From: Datnioides undecimradiatus
Taxonomy: Eukaryota; Chordata; Actinopteri; Lobotiformes; Datnioididae
Assembly: GCA_008933995.1 (NCBI GenBank)
Contig: WARS01000071.1
Coordinates: forward strand, 7,837,018-7,901,017
Reading direction: 5' to 3'
DNA: 64,000 nucleotides
Part shown: one piece after another, positions 24,001 to 36,480 of the stretch
Layout of the letters: each line of letters begins with the position of its first letter
Numbering within the stretch: the first letter of the stretch is position 1
Position numbers and translations under genes: made by a program
The notes under the pieces: generated by a model
Database searches by the model: none
The model's input: only the letters and a program-made list of their open reading frames with translations
Told to the model about the DNA's origin: nothing

Positions 24001-26400
24001 ACATGTAGCAGTTTGCCAGTGCATAATATTTTAATCAAAAAGCAGGAGTTAGTTAAAAAAAAAAAGATATATCTCAGTCACCAGAAGAGTCTAGAGAGAG
24101 CCTGACAAAGACAGGTTATGTGCCACAGGACAACAGTTACTCTAAAGAAGCAGAACAGCTTCAGAGACGTGTGCCGCATCTTCAAGTCAGTTCAATGTTC
24201 GGAAAGAGTCAACAAATGATTCTTAGGTTGAGTTCAGAATTCAGCTACATCCTCTTTAGCTTGCATTAGCAGTCAACACACAAGGCCATGCGGAGCTCCG
24301 GAGAGTCCAGATTATCATGCAGAAACACCCAGGAGTCTGCCTCCCACACTCTATTAAAACATCAACCTTAAGGTGTTGGATGCAGGGAAACACAGGAAAT
24401 AAGAAGTGCTCTCCCCACCGGCCATGGTTCACCACATGGATTTCAACGTGTTTCCCCCCCCCTCTCCTTTGGTGTGTATTTAGCTTCTCGATGCATATAA
24501 TCACCTGCAAACTTATCGCAACAACAAAGGGAGTGGTACTTTCCTACAGAAAACATAGCTTGTCTGTAGTCGAGACCTGCCATAGCACAGCACCGCCTCT
24601 AGCCAGGGGAACATCCCATTCCCTAAAACATTGTGATTCTTCCTCACGGTTTGCTGTTGTTCTACAAAAATGTGGAAGTAATGAGCAGAGTATGCATATT
24701 TCTCTGTATTCGGCTGAAGAAACCAACACGTACGTTCCTCTACGAGTAGCATCTGAGGATGTTAGACCCAGTGGATTAACTTGATGAAACTGTCCCCATA
24801 GCAGCTGGACAACTGTTGTATGTGTGAGCTAACCATTTTACTTCGGAATATGTTCACAACAAGTGCTAGTACAATGCAAAGGGCAAAACACTGAAAAATA
24901 CTAGAAAAGCTCTGTGGTTTGCTGCACAGACAGGCAAAATCTCTACATCAGTCCCCAGACTCAGAGGAAACAAGAACCGAGTGGAGCTTATTTGAGTTTA
25001 TTGTTGATGGAAATATGACAGATATATCCACACTCGAAAAAACTGGAATGTATGTGTAAGAAACCGCTGGTTGGTAATACTTGAAGCTCAAGGGTTGCTC
25101 AATAACCAGCTCCACCTGCCCTTGACCCAGCTTTAAATTTGGAGGCTGTAAGTTTTGCCACTTGTAAAGATTTTCCAGTTTATTTTGTAGGTTAGCTTGC
25201 TGAACTTGGCGTTAGCATGTTTCATCGCTAATGAGGCTGGGGCGATGTTGGACTAGGGTAAGAGCTGACAGACAGAAAGAGAAACTGTGAAGGTTCAATT
25301 TACAGTTCTAGACTTTGAGACATGAATAAACATCTGTTGCATTTGAGCCCTTGCTGAACAAGTCCGGATAAATCCTGTATTTTACAGTGTAGGAATTTTT
25401 AAATCTGGTATCTGGTGTGAAATTCCCACACTTACTCCCTGGTAGTCATGCATTTTACCTCAGCCAGCAAAGAGATGTTTGGCAGGGCTGGCGTGGGGAA
25501 CAACCATAGCATTGGAGAAGGCTGAATCAACTAGGAGCATTTGGAACCTATGGTATCATAACCATGTTAACAGTGTAATTACTCGTGATGCCTCATGGGG
25601 AAGACAAAAGTCTCTCTAACTTTGATACTTATTTAAGGCTAGCTAAATAATAATAGAAGCGGGGTGTTGGATGCCATTAACAGTTTTTGATGTTGTTGGT
25701 AGTGGAACTTTACACTGCATTGCTAGCTCAGCTTGTGTTGGCTTTTTTGGAAGCCTTTACGGCTTTACGGTTCCTAGTAAATGTGGGTTACAGGGAATCC
25801 TTGGATGCAAAACGTCCTGCAGAGTTGACCTGAGAAACTGCAGGCGGTGTCTGATTTGGCCTGTGGGACCTGACCAACCAGAGCAGACTTGGCTTTTTGG
25901 AAAGAGGGTTTGAAGAGTCAGGAGATAAAATGGTGCATTTCATCTTTTTTCTGCAGCAATGTACAGCATGAGAAAAACAATGTGGCTTGTTAACATGAAA
26001 GGCTGTGAACCTATTGTAGTAGACAATCCAAATAAAATTATGAAACTGAAATTAAGCATAACCATGTTTAATATATGTTGTCTTTTCACTGAACACTGAG
26101 GCAGGGGTCTTTGCACCTGGTGTCCCTGGAAACAGTTTTGTAGTAAATCTAAATGGGACTGTAAAGTCTTTCTTCTTTGCTGGCACCATCAAGTAATGCG
26201 AGGCCCTCTGAGCAGAGTTCTGATGACTTGTTATTTTATGTGCTTTTTATTTTATGTCAGTCTTTTTTTGTCCTGCTGGAAACATAGTTTCTTTGAACTT
26301 CTCATTAATGTTTCCTAAAATTGTTGTTGTACAGCTTCTATCTGGTTGCAAAGAACATGATGCCAAACCAGCAGACACACAAAATTGGATATTAAAGCAT
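21092..26400. other. Non-coding block, no gene seen
   Basis: AT-rich sequence containing the 20-bp hairpin at 22030, an ATTC/ATTT tetranucleotide-like stretch at about 22595-22630, a C run near 24454, and a structured block at about 23340-23500 that may be conserved. The plus-strand open frame at 24317-24784 (155 codons) overlaps several minus-strand frames and has no recognisable domain. Confidence 0.55.
22030..22076. repeat. Perfect 20-bp inverted repeat with 7-nt loop
   Basis: Arm 22030-22049 and arm 22057-22076 are exact reverse complements, with the loop TAATTAT at 22050-22056. No mismatch in 20 bp is unusual for unselected DNA, so the hairpin is young or maintained. It is too short for a typical microRNA precursor, and no transposon ends flank it. 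Confidence 0.93.
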
Positions 26401-26405
26401 GCGCT

Positions 26406-26443
26406 CACACACACACACACACAGACGCGTGCGCGCACACACA
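26406..26443. repeat. (CA)n with CG-containing interruption
   Basis: Nine CA units, then an ACGCGTGCGCG-type interruption, then further CA units. The alternating purine-pyrimidine tract favours Z-DNA in principle. It gives rise to false open frames on both strands. Confidence 0.9.
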
Positions 26444-27340
26444 AACCTTGGTGGCACACACAAGTGTGTTTTCCAGTGCGTATAAATAATGTGACAAGTA
26501 AGTACATGACAGCACTCTGATGTCCTGAGGTGGAAACTGGTGTGATTTAATTTCAAACAGCATTAAAATATATTACAAAAATGATTATTTCATCCAGACT
26601 TTTTCCTGGCAGCACTTCAGAATGACTAAATGAGAACATTTGGTCTTTTTTCAGTCATTTGACAAACAACTTTTTTTCAGTACACCTTTGTTTATAGTTT
26701 TTTTTTCCCTTTTTAGAGACAGATGAAAACGACTTTGCAAATCCGCATTAAACTAACATGACAGTAACTTCATTATTAGATCTTTTATTTCCTGTAAAAA
26801 TGATGATGAAATTATTTTTGGAGGTGACCTCCCGGCAACAAATCCATACGTCTGGGTTAGGACTGCAATGCATTTTCTTGGACTTAATTATTTTTGTGGT
26901 TGGTGCACTGTTGGAAGGTATCACCCTGCCCCTCCTCTGCCTGTCCCTTGGTCACACTGGGAGAATGTGGGTGCATAATACAAGTAAAATGTCACCATGA
27001 TAAATCTAACCTTTCCGGGGAGCCCTTAGTGGCTGCATACCTGTGTACTTGCATTAATAACTAGATCTATCAAAGGGGAGTTTTTGGTTGCATTAGTGTT
27101 TGGGGAGTAATTGCTGTCAGCGGGTCTGGTCATAAATCCTGACACCTCAATCATAGCAGCTCCATAAATCACACTTAAAAAGTTCACATGTGATGTACAC
27201 TTTCTTGCCCCAGCTGCTAACTGAAAACTGCTGGAGGAGAGAACTTAGTGAATGCTGTGTCGCTCATTTTTCATACTCTAGGTACCACTTCTCTTGTGGG
27301 CGAGAACAAAGTTTAATAACATTAAGGAAGCAGACTGGTC

Positions 27341-27367
27341 TTTTTTTTTTTTTTTTTTTTTTTTTTT
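27341..27367. repeat. Poly-T run (27)
   Basis: Twenty-seven T in a row, the longest homopolymer of the window. On the minus strand it would read as a poly-A tail, but the sequence on its right (the body side of a minus-strand retroposon) has no recognisable element. Confidence 0.93.
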
Positions 27368-28879
27368 CCAAATTTCTACTAATGAGCTGAGCCAGATAAT
27401 CAAATCCCACCTTAGATGTCAACTTTTATACCTGTAAGCAACCCCTCCTCCCTATCAATTTTCATTGCTACGTCTATTAGTAACTGTAGTGATGAACAGT
27501 CCATGCCATTACCCTTGAGTGTAGGGGGCACAACATATTTTTTTGAATGACTTAATGAGACAAGACCAGGAAATTTATTTAATAAATGAAGATGTGGAGG
27601 GTCGTCTCCTCTCTGGTGAGGAATAGGTAGAGGGATTGTCTTTTGAATGACAAGGTTTGATGACATCAACCTCGGCCAGTCAAAATTGGTTGAGGAAAGC
27701 AGCTGTCTCATGCTGCCGCTTTATGAACTGAATATATCAGGAGACTATTTGATTTTGTGGTTTTGGGTGACAACAATAACTACAGCTGTTAAAACTCCCC
27801 CCACCGGCCCTCAATCCAAGTTTTTCAAAACATTTTCTCTGAATCACTGTCCTTACTTTGAGCATCAGCCTGACGTTTGGTTCAGAGAAATAGGCCATGC
27901 TGTTGCACAAATAAAAAGCAGGATGCAGCGTAACCATTCAGGACATCTCAGACGCAGTTTTTATGGCTTGTGTCTTAACGGTTCAAACTAGTTCACGTTT
28001 CAGTCTAAACCTCAGCTGGCAGCTCCGTGATGAGCGATGATGTTACATTAGTTAGCAAGTAACAGTACAAGTCAGTAAAGTAATGTTAGCATGCTAGCAA
28101 TGTTAACATTACATGGGCAATTACTTCATTAGATTTTATGAACTGCTTGCTTGCCGATAAAAATGTAGCACATCACCAAATCTGTAAACTTCGTCCTGTG
28201 GGTGATCTGGGAGAAAGGACAGCTTTGCTTGTTGAGCTCCTTCAGTAATCATTCAGTAGCAACAGTGTTCCTGCTTGTGATTATTACAAACACCTATTAT
28301 CTGCTTGTCTCCTGCATCCAGTGTACTGTAAGTACAAGCGTAGCTCCTGTAGCTGATTAACGTTGAATGTGGACCAGACAAGTGTCTCCGTTCCTCCAGA
28401 TGTGTTATTCTTCCTTCATTGTTCGACCTCCGAGGAGAAAGATGGATAGAGCCTGTCTGCCCGCAGGTAATCTGATTATGGGACCATTAATAAAACATCA
28501 TTCATTAAGAGCCTGTATCAATCCGCTGTCAACATCAAGTGGTTCACTCATCAAAGTGTGACAGAGGGAGCTGGGGAGAGAGAGAGAGACAGTGAGAATG
28601 TTGTTATGGCACAGTGTCGCTGCGTCCTTGTTATGTATTTTACAAAATCACATTTTCTATTGATCATGTTTGTCTTGATGTGCCTGTGCACTCCGGGGAG
28701 ACAGTTAAAAAATGTAAATCATTGATTTTGGCTTGTTTCTTGACTGGGTAATGGAATTCTATGTTAATTGAGAAACTCAATTTCACTATTTTATTTTTAT
28801 GTTTTGTAACTGTAGCTTTTTTATGCATTATTATGTTCCACCTCGCCATTTCCCCTTATCCTTCCATCTTTTTCTCCAG

Positions 28880-29040
28880 CCTTCTTACGAATGCTGCTCC
28901 TGCGGCAGAGTGACAATAGCCGCCCAGCCTCTGGATCCCACAGGGCCTTCATTATGACTGACTGTATTATGTAAAGCACTTAAAATGCCTAATTATGCTC
29001 TCTGCCTAGCTCTATTTTAGTTCCTAAGTGTTGCAGTCGT
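28880..29040. promoter_or_regulatory. Possible conserved non-coding element
   Basis: Non-repetitive segment containing several ATTA/TAAT cores (for example in CTAATTATGC and CTGTATTATG) next to a GC-richer part with GCGGCAGAGTGACAATAG. ACAATAG is a Sox-type core. There is no open frame of note. The call rests on texture alone; alignment with another fish genome would decide it. Confidence 0.3.
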
Positions 29041-30589
29041 CTGACTGATGGTCCTCAGGGACTTTTCACTCTGTGTTTGAAATATTTTCCTCATATCCTC
29101 TCTTCACTTAACAGTGTATCTTCACACACAAACACCTTCTATCAGAATTGGCGACAGTATAGTGTCAGTGAAAGCACAGGGCTGGGACTCCTGAGGTGGA
29201 AATAATGTGCCTGTGGACATCAGGTTGATAATTTTATTGGGAATTTTCATATGTAAATTGCACCGAGGAAACTTTTGTGTCATGCACTGCATGACTGCAA
29301 AGCTCATTTGAAATTCAAGAAAATGTAAAATGTATTTGAAAATTTATTTCAATTTCTTCATCTTAAAATAAAATGATTCCTCAGTGGGCAGATGATTCAA
29401 AGCAAGTGCTTACATAATTAAAACATAGCCAGGGGTTAGAAAAATAATTTATACTTAACATTTCAGGAAAATCGAAGCTGTTTTCATTGTGATTCATGGT
29501 TGGTGACAACATAATGGAATCTGAACAGAGACGGTTATACTGTGTGTATGGCATTTCCTCTGTAGAGAGAAATTTAATTGAATCTCCCCCTGCGTTTCCA
29601 CTGATTGCACCGTAGCCCATTTTCAACCTGAACTATTTCTATTCTGCTCAACTTGCACACTGCACTGGGCCGCGTGTGAGTGTGTGTGTTCGCTTTTCTG
29701 CATGTGTGTGGGTGGATCCATGTGGGTGTGTACAAATGATGAAGAGAAAGTAGGAAAGAGTCAGTGTGGTCTTGTGTGCTGGCATTGTAGGTGGAATTTG
29801 AGGCGTGTGTGATGGATTTGTGTCTGATTGTCTCAGAAAATTACCATAAACAGAACAGAACAAATCCCTAATTGTTTTGGCTCTATATTTACAGGAGAAA
29901 TGCCTGCAGCATATTGCAGTCTCTTCTGAAACTCCACAGATTGCTTCTGATGCTTTCCTCTCCAGAGAGCTGGGTCATATCCAGGTCAAACCCAGGTCAG
30001 AGCTGAAAAGACGGCAATACATCATTTTCTGTATATAGTTGAGGGATTGTCTCACAGGTGACTGGGTGCAAAGATGATTTGACCATCGCTGAGACCATGA
30101 CCATCTTGTCTGTGCCGCGTTCATCCACATAAGGCCTCCTATGGGTGAAATTCTCTGCTGGGCCCTTGTCCGCTACAGCAGCCAGAGCAGATGGCTGACT
30201 ATTGACATGCAAGGAAGCCTGTCTAATGCAGGCACTGTACTGCAGCGTTACCGGCGTCAGGGGAAAAGGGTTGATGGAGTTTAAAGTGAATTAGCTTTAT
30301 GTTTCGTTAACGTTTATCGCAGCCCTGTGACTCAACCCTCTGGGTGTTCTGGTGAAAGTAGGGGACAGTGGAAAAAGGCATATTTCACAATGTCTTCTGA
30401 CTCACTGTTATCTTGAATCTTATTTTCATTCTCTCAAAGCCCCTTTTATATCACTTATGGTCAGCATTTTTCCTGGAATAGCCATTCAAAATGCATTGAC
30501 ATTCTGTAATTACTTCTCTATATAGTAGGTTTTATCAGTACTGGCAGAGTTCACTACTCTTGTGCATGGTTTTGCTTGCCTTCACACGC

Positions 30590-31466
30590 ACAAGGGATTC
30601 ACAGGTACTTAAGTGGTTCTATTTTTGTTAGTTGATCTGCAGACGACACAAAAAATTATATGACATCACAGATCAACTATGCTGCAATACAAACACAAAT
30701 TAGTGATTGGATATGCCACAAGTTTCTCTTGATGAATAAAGATAAAATGGAAACAACTGAGAGAAAAAGGTTATAAGCCATTGCTTAGCCTCAGTCGTTA
30801 TCTTTAAATGCAACAAACCAAGCCAGAAATGTTTGTGTGATTTCAGATTTACTTAGCGGCTCATTAAGGAAAATACCAAATCAAGCTTTTTCCATGTTTG
30901 TCTTAGGTAGGCACGACTATTGTAACCAGGAAAGTGAATCACTTCAGTCCTGCTCTCAGATGGCTGCACTAGCTACCTGTTTGTCAATGAACTGATTTCA
31001 AAATTCCATTGTTGTTGTGTATAAAACACTGAATGGTTTAGGGCCAAAATACATTTTTTATGACTTCCTCTGTGAACCGTCCGGGAGTCAAAACGTAAAA
31101 ATGAAAAGGCATCATTCAGTTTTCAAGCACCACATGACTGGAATAAACTCCAACAAGACCTGAGATCTGCTCAAACTCAGCCAGTCCAGTTAGTTCATAT
31201 AAATCAGGGCTTGACACCGTTCTATATGCAACTGCCTTGCATTAAATATAATACAAAGATATTTATTCTTATCCATAAACTGCTCTGTAGCTCGTTCTTA
31301 TTCCCTGTCTTATCCTATTTCATCCTGTTTTTTTAATCTAGCTTCACTTTTTAAAAATTCTTTCTATTTCTGTCTCTTTTATGTCTCCCTATTGCCTTTT
31401 ATGTCATACAAAAGAACTGTGTTTGACCTTGTGGTTGAAAGGTGCCATACAAATAAACCATATGAA
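30590..31466 (+). mobile_element. Decayed L2/Maui-type LINE, 3' part of ORF2
   Basis: Fragments of a non-LTR retrotransposon reverse transcriptase lie in the expected order. They are VLKWFY (30605), the catalytic motif as SADDTK in place of YADDTQ (30636), ISDWICHKFLLMNKDKMET (30699), NHFSPALRWLH followed by LPV and TDFKI (30937), YKTLNGLGPKYI in another frame, and FQAPHDWNKLQQDLRSAQT (31121). The 3' end has the L2-like GAAAGGTGCCATACAAATAAA tail. Frames change several times and stops interrupt, so it is dead. VLKWF and ADDT are only about ten codons apart, which implies an internal deletion between these two RT blocks. The 5' part (endonuclease, ORF1) is absent, as is usual for LINE insertions. 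Confidence 0.9.
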
Positions 31467-31482
31467 AGTTGCCTTTCATATG
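31459..31482. repeat. 10-bp perfect inverted repeat at the LINE end
   Basis: CATATGAAAG at 31459-31468 pairs with CTTTCATATG at 31473-31482 across the loop TTGC. It begins within or immediately after the tail of the LINE fragment. Confidence 0.85.
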
Positions 31483-34400
31483 TCATTGGAAGAACAACGG
31501 CTTCTTCCAGTTGTAAGGCAGCAGTATTACGTTTACAGCCTAAGTGATCGATTGCGCGACAAAAAAGTTTATCTGCCACTATACTGAAAATCCATTTATT
31601 GATTCAGTGTAATAATTCAAGCAAAGATAAGATCCTAAAATGTAAAGATTTGCTGTTCAGTTTCTTATAACTAAATAAGAACTGTCTTATATATAAACTA
31701 TCTTTAGGTTTTGGACATTTGGTCTTATAAAACAATGAATCTGGAGGCACCCCTTTGTGTGCTGCCAAATGATAATGTGTTTTTGTGGAAAACGATTCGC
31801 CTAATAATTGCGAAAACGATCGGAAACGTTATCAGTAGTCAGTAATGAATATAATGAGTATAATCGTTAGTTGCAGCCGTTAGTTGCTGCTAATGCACAC
31901 TGGACATTTCCTTCTGCGGCTTCACATTAAAATAAAGAGACAAACACCCACACGTGTGGTCAGCTGATAAGCACATCTCAGCTGAAGTGCTCTTCAAAAG
32001 TACCAGCATATCACACAATGCCCATGTAATCAGTGAGAAACTTTCTCTATGCGGTTGACTTTAATCTAAACACATAGAACGCATGGTGTTCCTGTGCTTA
32101 TTATGCATGCTGATACAGACTTACATAACTAATACATATACTAATTCATACATATATATATTACATATATGACAATTCTGTAATTGCAGGGGTCATTAAA
32201 AGTTTGGGACCCGATTATGTTAAGTTACAGCCCAGAAAAGATAATAAGAGCCCAAATTGAATTTGTGGCTCCTGCTATGGAGACTCAGATACACAAACTA
32301 AATGGACTTCTCAGGATGATGTTACATGTGATCAGGCTGGAGAATAATTCACACAATGGCTCGCTGTAGGAGAAAATCACCTAGTTTGTTCAGTCTTTCT
32401 CTGCTGAAAGCCCTTCTGTCCATCTTACCTCAGCAAACCTTATCAGGTAATTAACGTCATGAATGGAGGTTTAATGACCCTCACATCAACCTTGTTTAAA
32501 GGAAGTAGAATTAAAGATGGTATCTGGACATGTAATAATGCAGGAGGAGCCGGGGTAGCAGGGATGGCAAGCCTGAGCATCAATGTCATCGTTCTGCTGA
32601 TCAGGTGCTGAGAGTCCTGCTCATGCATTATGAGAGCCCCTTAAGGCCAAGCAAAGCTTCCTGACTCCTACTGACTCGTCTATCTGGTCAGTGCAGCAGA
32701 GGAGGAGGAGTTCACACTCAATAATTGGGCTGTGACCCTTCATGAACGTGCTTGAGTTATAATTTGTATGGAGGCGGGAGAGTTGCAGAACAAAATAAAT
32801 GAACTAGAAATAAATGGAAACATTATTTCAATAAATAAAGTACAGAATTTGTAAACAAAACCAAAATTTACAAAAACTAACCACATCTCACTGAATACTG
32901 TTCCTGGCCTCCGGCTGCTTGCAGGATGCATTGCGTGTAAAACCCATCTAGACGTCATCTGATGCAATCAGGCCTAAAAGAACGCTGATTTTAGTGAATC
33001 AGGCCGGATCGCAGAGCAGGCTATAGTAACTCATTTTTGTTTTTTTTATTTGGTTGAATCCATTTTCGCGGCAACTGGCACATACCTGTATGCATTGGAT
33101 GCTGGCATAAGTTATTACCAATCAATTCACTTGTTTTCCCTCCCTGTAAGAACTCTGCATTCTGTAGAAATGGGCTGAAGCAATTTCATGATGGAAAGAA
33201 CAGTCTGGAGTGGATCCACTACAGAAGCTTTTCTCCAGAGGAAACTAATGCTCTTGGGCTGAAGAGGGTTGGATGAATATACAGCTTCTTACATTTAGGG
33301 AAGGGAGGAGATTACGCATCAAGCTGTGGTTCTCAGAGGACAGAGTCAAAGGCCCTCCACACAAAAATATAGAGGGATGACCAATCACAGAGCTTTCAGA
33401 CATGCATTTCACCTACTAACTAAGCACAACAAAAACCTGATAGGGTGAGACGGAGAGATATTCTCCTTTCTTCTCTGCGCTTGATTTTTTTCCAACACAA
33501 TTTGTAGAAGGCAACATTAAACTTGGTGGTGAATATGAATAAATATCAAATTAGGAATAACACTTTTTGAAATTGAATTTAGATTCATCTTACACCGTCT
33601 GTGAAGCCCCAGAAGCCCCTGACACTTTCCCACTGAGAGTCTACCAACTTATTTTCACTCTTCACTCAGTGCCATGTTGCTTATTGGCAGTAATCCACAT
33701 GATATTGTGTGATGATAAAATGTAAAGTATGTTCTTTTTATCTGGAAGGATTGGCGAGACATGAAAGCCAGAATGGGTAACTTGAAAAGGATCACTCTGT
33801 ACTTATGAAGCTTGGACATGTAAGGAGACTTTATTGAAATTGCATATAATGATAGTATTTTAGCCTGAGTGGCAGCTGTTTCAACCGGCTGACATAAAAG
33901 TACCATAAAATAAATATCAGTCGTTGAAACTGCAAAGGACTACATGACTTTAAAAATGTTATTTGCACACACTAGAGGAGGTCCAGACGGTCATGGTTAC
34001 ATGTTTAAAGATAAACCTAAATTCACCTTTAAAAGACAAATAAATATGTTGGGGGTGTAAAGACCACCGTTTACACCCTTCCCTCTGAGTTTAGGTCTTC
34101 AGGCCCTAATTATGTGTCACAACTGTATGAATTGCAGCGCAGTTATAAAATCGGGCTGTTGCTCTCATCCATACACGGAGAGGAAATGTGTCCTAATGGC
34201 ACCATTACGTCTGATTCAGAATGTGTATTTTTTTAAATTGAAGCGGATATTATAGTAAAAGCAAAAGGGAGTTAAAGATCAGGATAAGTGAACATAAAAT
34301 TGCAATTAGAAATAATGGTGTTAAATCTTCAGTAGCCAGACACAAACATGATGTTAGCTCAGATTTATGTACGGACAAGTAATGGAGATGCCAACTAGGA

Positions 34401-35319
34401 AGGGAGATAAGATATAATTCCCGAAAGGGGGAGAAGCATAGATGGGAACACTTAAACCTCAAATCGAGTCAATGAAAAATGTAGTTTGTCTTAAAAACTT
34501 TGTCGTAGACAGACTTTGCTCCCTCAGTTGTTCCACATGTGCATCGCTAAAGGAGAAGCGGTTAAGAGTTGGCCAGCGGTCAGTGTTGTTGATTTAAAAC
34601 ACCTGTCAGATTCTGTTTGTGAGACCTTTTTGTATTCTGCCATGTGGTTGCCTCCATTTGCCAAACAGCCACTGCAGAGCTGAAGGCATTTTTATACATG
34701 TTTGTGTCAAAAAGGCCTCAAAAATAAAAATGTACTGTATGAATTGAATTTGAGTGCAGTGGTCTTAAGAGGGGAACAAAAACAGCATATATCATGGTTG
34801 TGCCTTTTACAGGGCCAGTGCTAGAAATGCTGGGCTCCCCAACAACTCAACAACAGTTCTGACACTATAACCAGTAATAATCCCAGGTGTGTTACTGGGC
34901 TACTGCCATGCTTTGGGCCCCCTGAATCATCCAGGGTTTTCCACCCCAAACTGTGCCCCTGGCTGCCTGCCAGTGGCTAACGCATTAGTGTGATTCCTGT
35001 TTATTCTTGACACCAAAACCGCACTACAGTGGCAACTGAATTGTTATTGTTACTGAAACATCCCCTGTAGTGCCTGTCCACCCAGTTCATGATAGGTCAC
35101 CCAAAATCCAAGCATGCACAGGTGGGAAAACACCCTGTGTGCTGCTAACAACACCATTTGGATGGTTCACAGGCCCACCGTTCACCCCTGAGAAAGAAAA
35201 TAGAGCCCTCTGTGTCATATTTTTACTGTCAGTGGATCAGCCCAAGGCTTTTCAACTTGATGTTACTGTTTTGAGCTGTGGTTGTCAAGTTTTTCTTCCC
35301 TAATAGGAAATGTCTCTAT
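31483..35319. other. Non-coding block, no gene seen
   Basis: Includes an AT-dinucleotide-rich stretch at about 32130-32175 and a possible conserved block at about 32400-32660. Nothing at 34800-35000 could be assigned, although its GGGCC/CCCC-rich composition differs from its neighbours. Open frames are short and unsupported. Confidence 0.55.
32400..32660. promoter_or_regulatory. Possible conserved non-coding element
   Basis: Non-repetitive, balanced composition with TAATTAACGTCATG, several TAAT cores, and CAATGTCATCG/ATGCATTATGAG segments. No open frame is supported. The call is by texture only. Confidence 0.27.
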
Positions 35320-35345
35320 CACACACACACACACACACACACACA
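35320..35345. repeat. (CA)13 microsatellite
   Basis: Thirteen uninterrupted CA units counted directly. Likely polymorphic. Confidence 0.95.
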
Positions 35346-35769
35346 GCAAAACAAACGAACAGACGTGTATTCATGGGTATCCTCTTACCCTCCTCCTTAG
35401 TTCATATGTGATACTAACAGCATGCGCCATACAAGATCACAAGCAACTCCAACTTGATCAACAAATAGTTTAGCCTCTTCCTTCGCTGATTCATCACAAT
35501 TAGCTGTGATTGACAAATCAGGGCTGCACTGGGCCTACTGTGGACACTACATATGTTTCACAGTTTGATATCACAGCTGCCCACTTACCCAAAATTAAAG
35601 CTGATTTTATGAGCTGCTGTTTTGCTCATAGGTCCCACTGGGAATTTAGTGGGATGTTGACTATGAATTTCTGGAAATAAACATGCTGACATTTGCAGTA
35701 ATGCCTCTCACCAACCATTTTTTTTTTTATCACCAACCTGTTCATCATTTTTTGTCAGCCGCGTAGGCG

Positions 35770-35805
35770 CACACACACACACGCACACACACACACACAC
35801 ACACA
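35770..35805. repeat. (CA)n microsatellite with one CG interruption
   Basis: About eighteen dinucleotide units, CA throughout except one CG at 35782-35783. A second CA array only 425 bases from the one at 35320. Confidence 0.93.
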
Positions 35806-36179
35806 AATACATCCACATCCAGACACATGCACGCATTTTGCAGCTGTGTCAGGGCTGAGGTTAGGTCATATGAAGTCTTGTGATATTGACTGTGTCCTGT
35901 ATTATTTGACAGCTATCGTTTTCTCTCTGCAATTTTTTCCACATTGACACACAAGACTGAGTGTGCCTACCTGTTCTCGCTGCTCCCCCCTCCCCTCTCA
36001 CTGTGTGCTTTATCTCTTTTGCATTACTCAGAGGTAATTTACCCTGCCTGTGGCGTGATGGTCCCTTAGTATCCGTCCCCACTGATCATCAAACAAGCCT
36101 CCAGCCGTGGCCTCTGACTCCTGCCTATACTGCCTCGCTATCATCCTCCTCGCACCAACCACAAAACAGAGAGTAAGGG

Positions 36180-36480
36180 AGACTGTATATATAGAAAGGG
36201 AGAGAGAGAGCGATCAAAAGAAACAGAGGGAGAGAGTTATCGTTCGATTGAACGACGTTTCTTTTCACCAGTAGCACAGGGGAGATTTCATTGAAAGGCT
36301 GTTGCAGTCTATCGATCGGCCCTCAGGGATGGATACTGTGAAGCCAAGGATGGAGAGTGAGTGAGAGAGAAAGGTGGGGGGATTCATGCAGTGAGAGAAA
36401 CAGAGGTAGAATAGCATTCAGTTGTGTTACAGGAGAATAAGAGTGAGAGAAAGAACAGTGAGGAACAAAAGGAAAGAGAC
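36180..36480 (+). repeat. GA-rich, purine-biased zone
   Basis: Repeated GAGAGA/GTGAGAGA blocks are spread over about 300 bases with non-repetitive spacers, rather than a single clean microsatellite. It is an old, degenerate purine tract by appearance. Confidence 0.6.

Larger units (their letters stand above)
26444..30589. other. Non-coding block with conserved-element texture
   Basis: No gene found. Contains the 27-base poly-T at 27341, an imperfect TG-rich stretch at 29670-29735, and two blocks (about 28360-28560 and 28880-29040) that are rich in homeodomain-like TAAT/ATTA cores within non-repetitive, moderately GC-rich sequence, a texture typical of conserved non-coding elements. A 6-nt microexon-like splice pair lies at 28322. 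Confidence 0.5.

Noticed and set aside
24454..24463. C-rich run
   Set aside because: Short homopolymer of uncertain exact length. It lacks the extra tracts needed for a quadruplex pattern.
24317..24784. 155-codon plus-strand open frame
   Set aside because: His/Cys/Ser-rich without motif order. Two other long frames on the minus strand cover the same bases.
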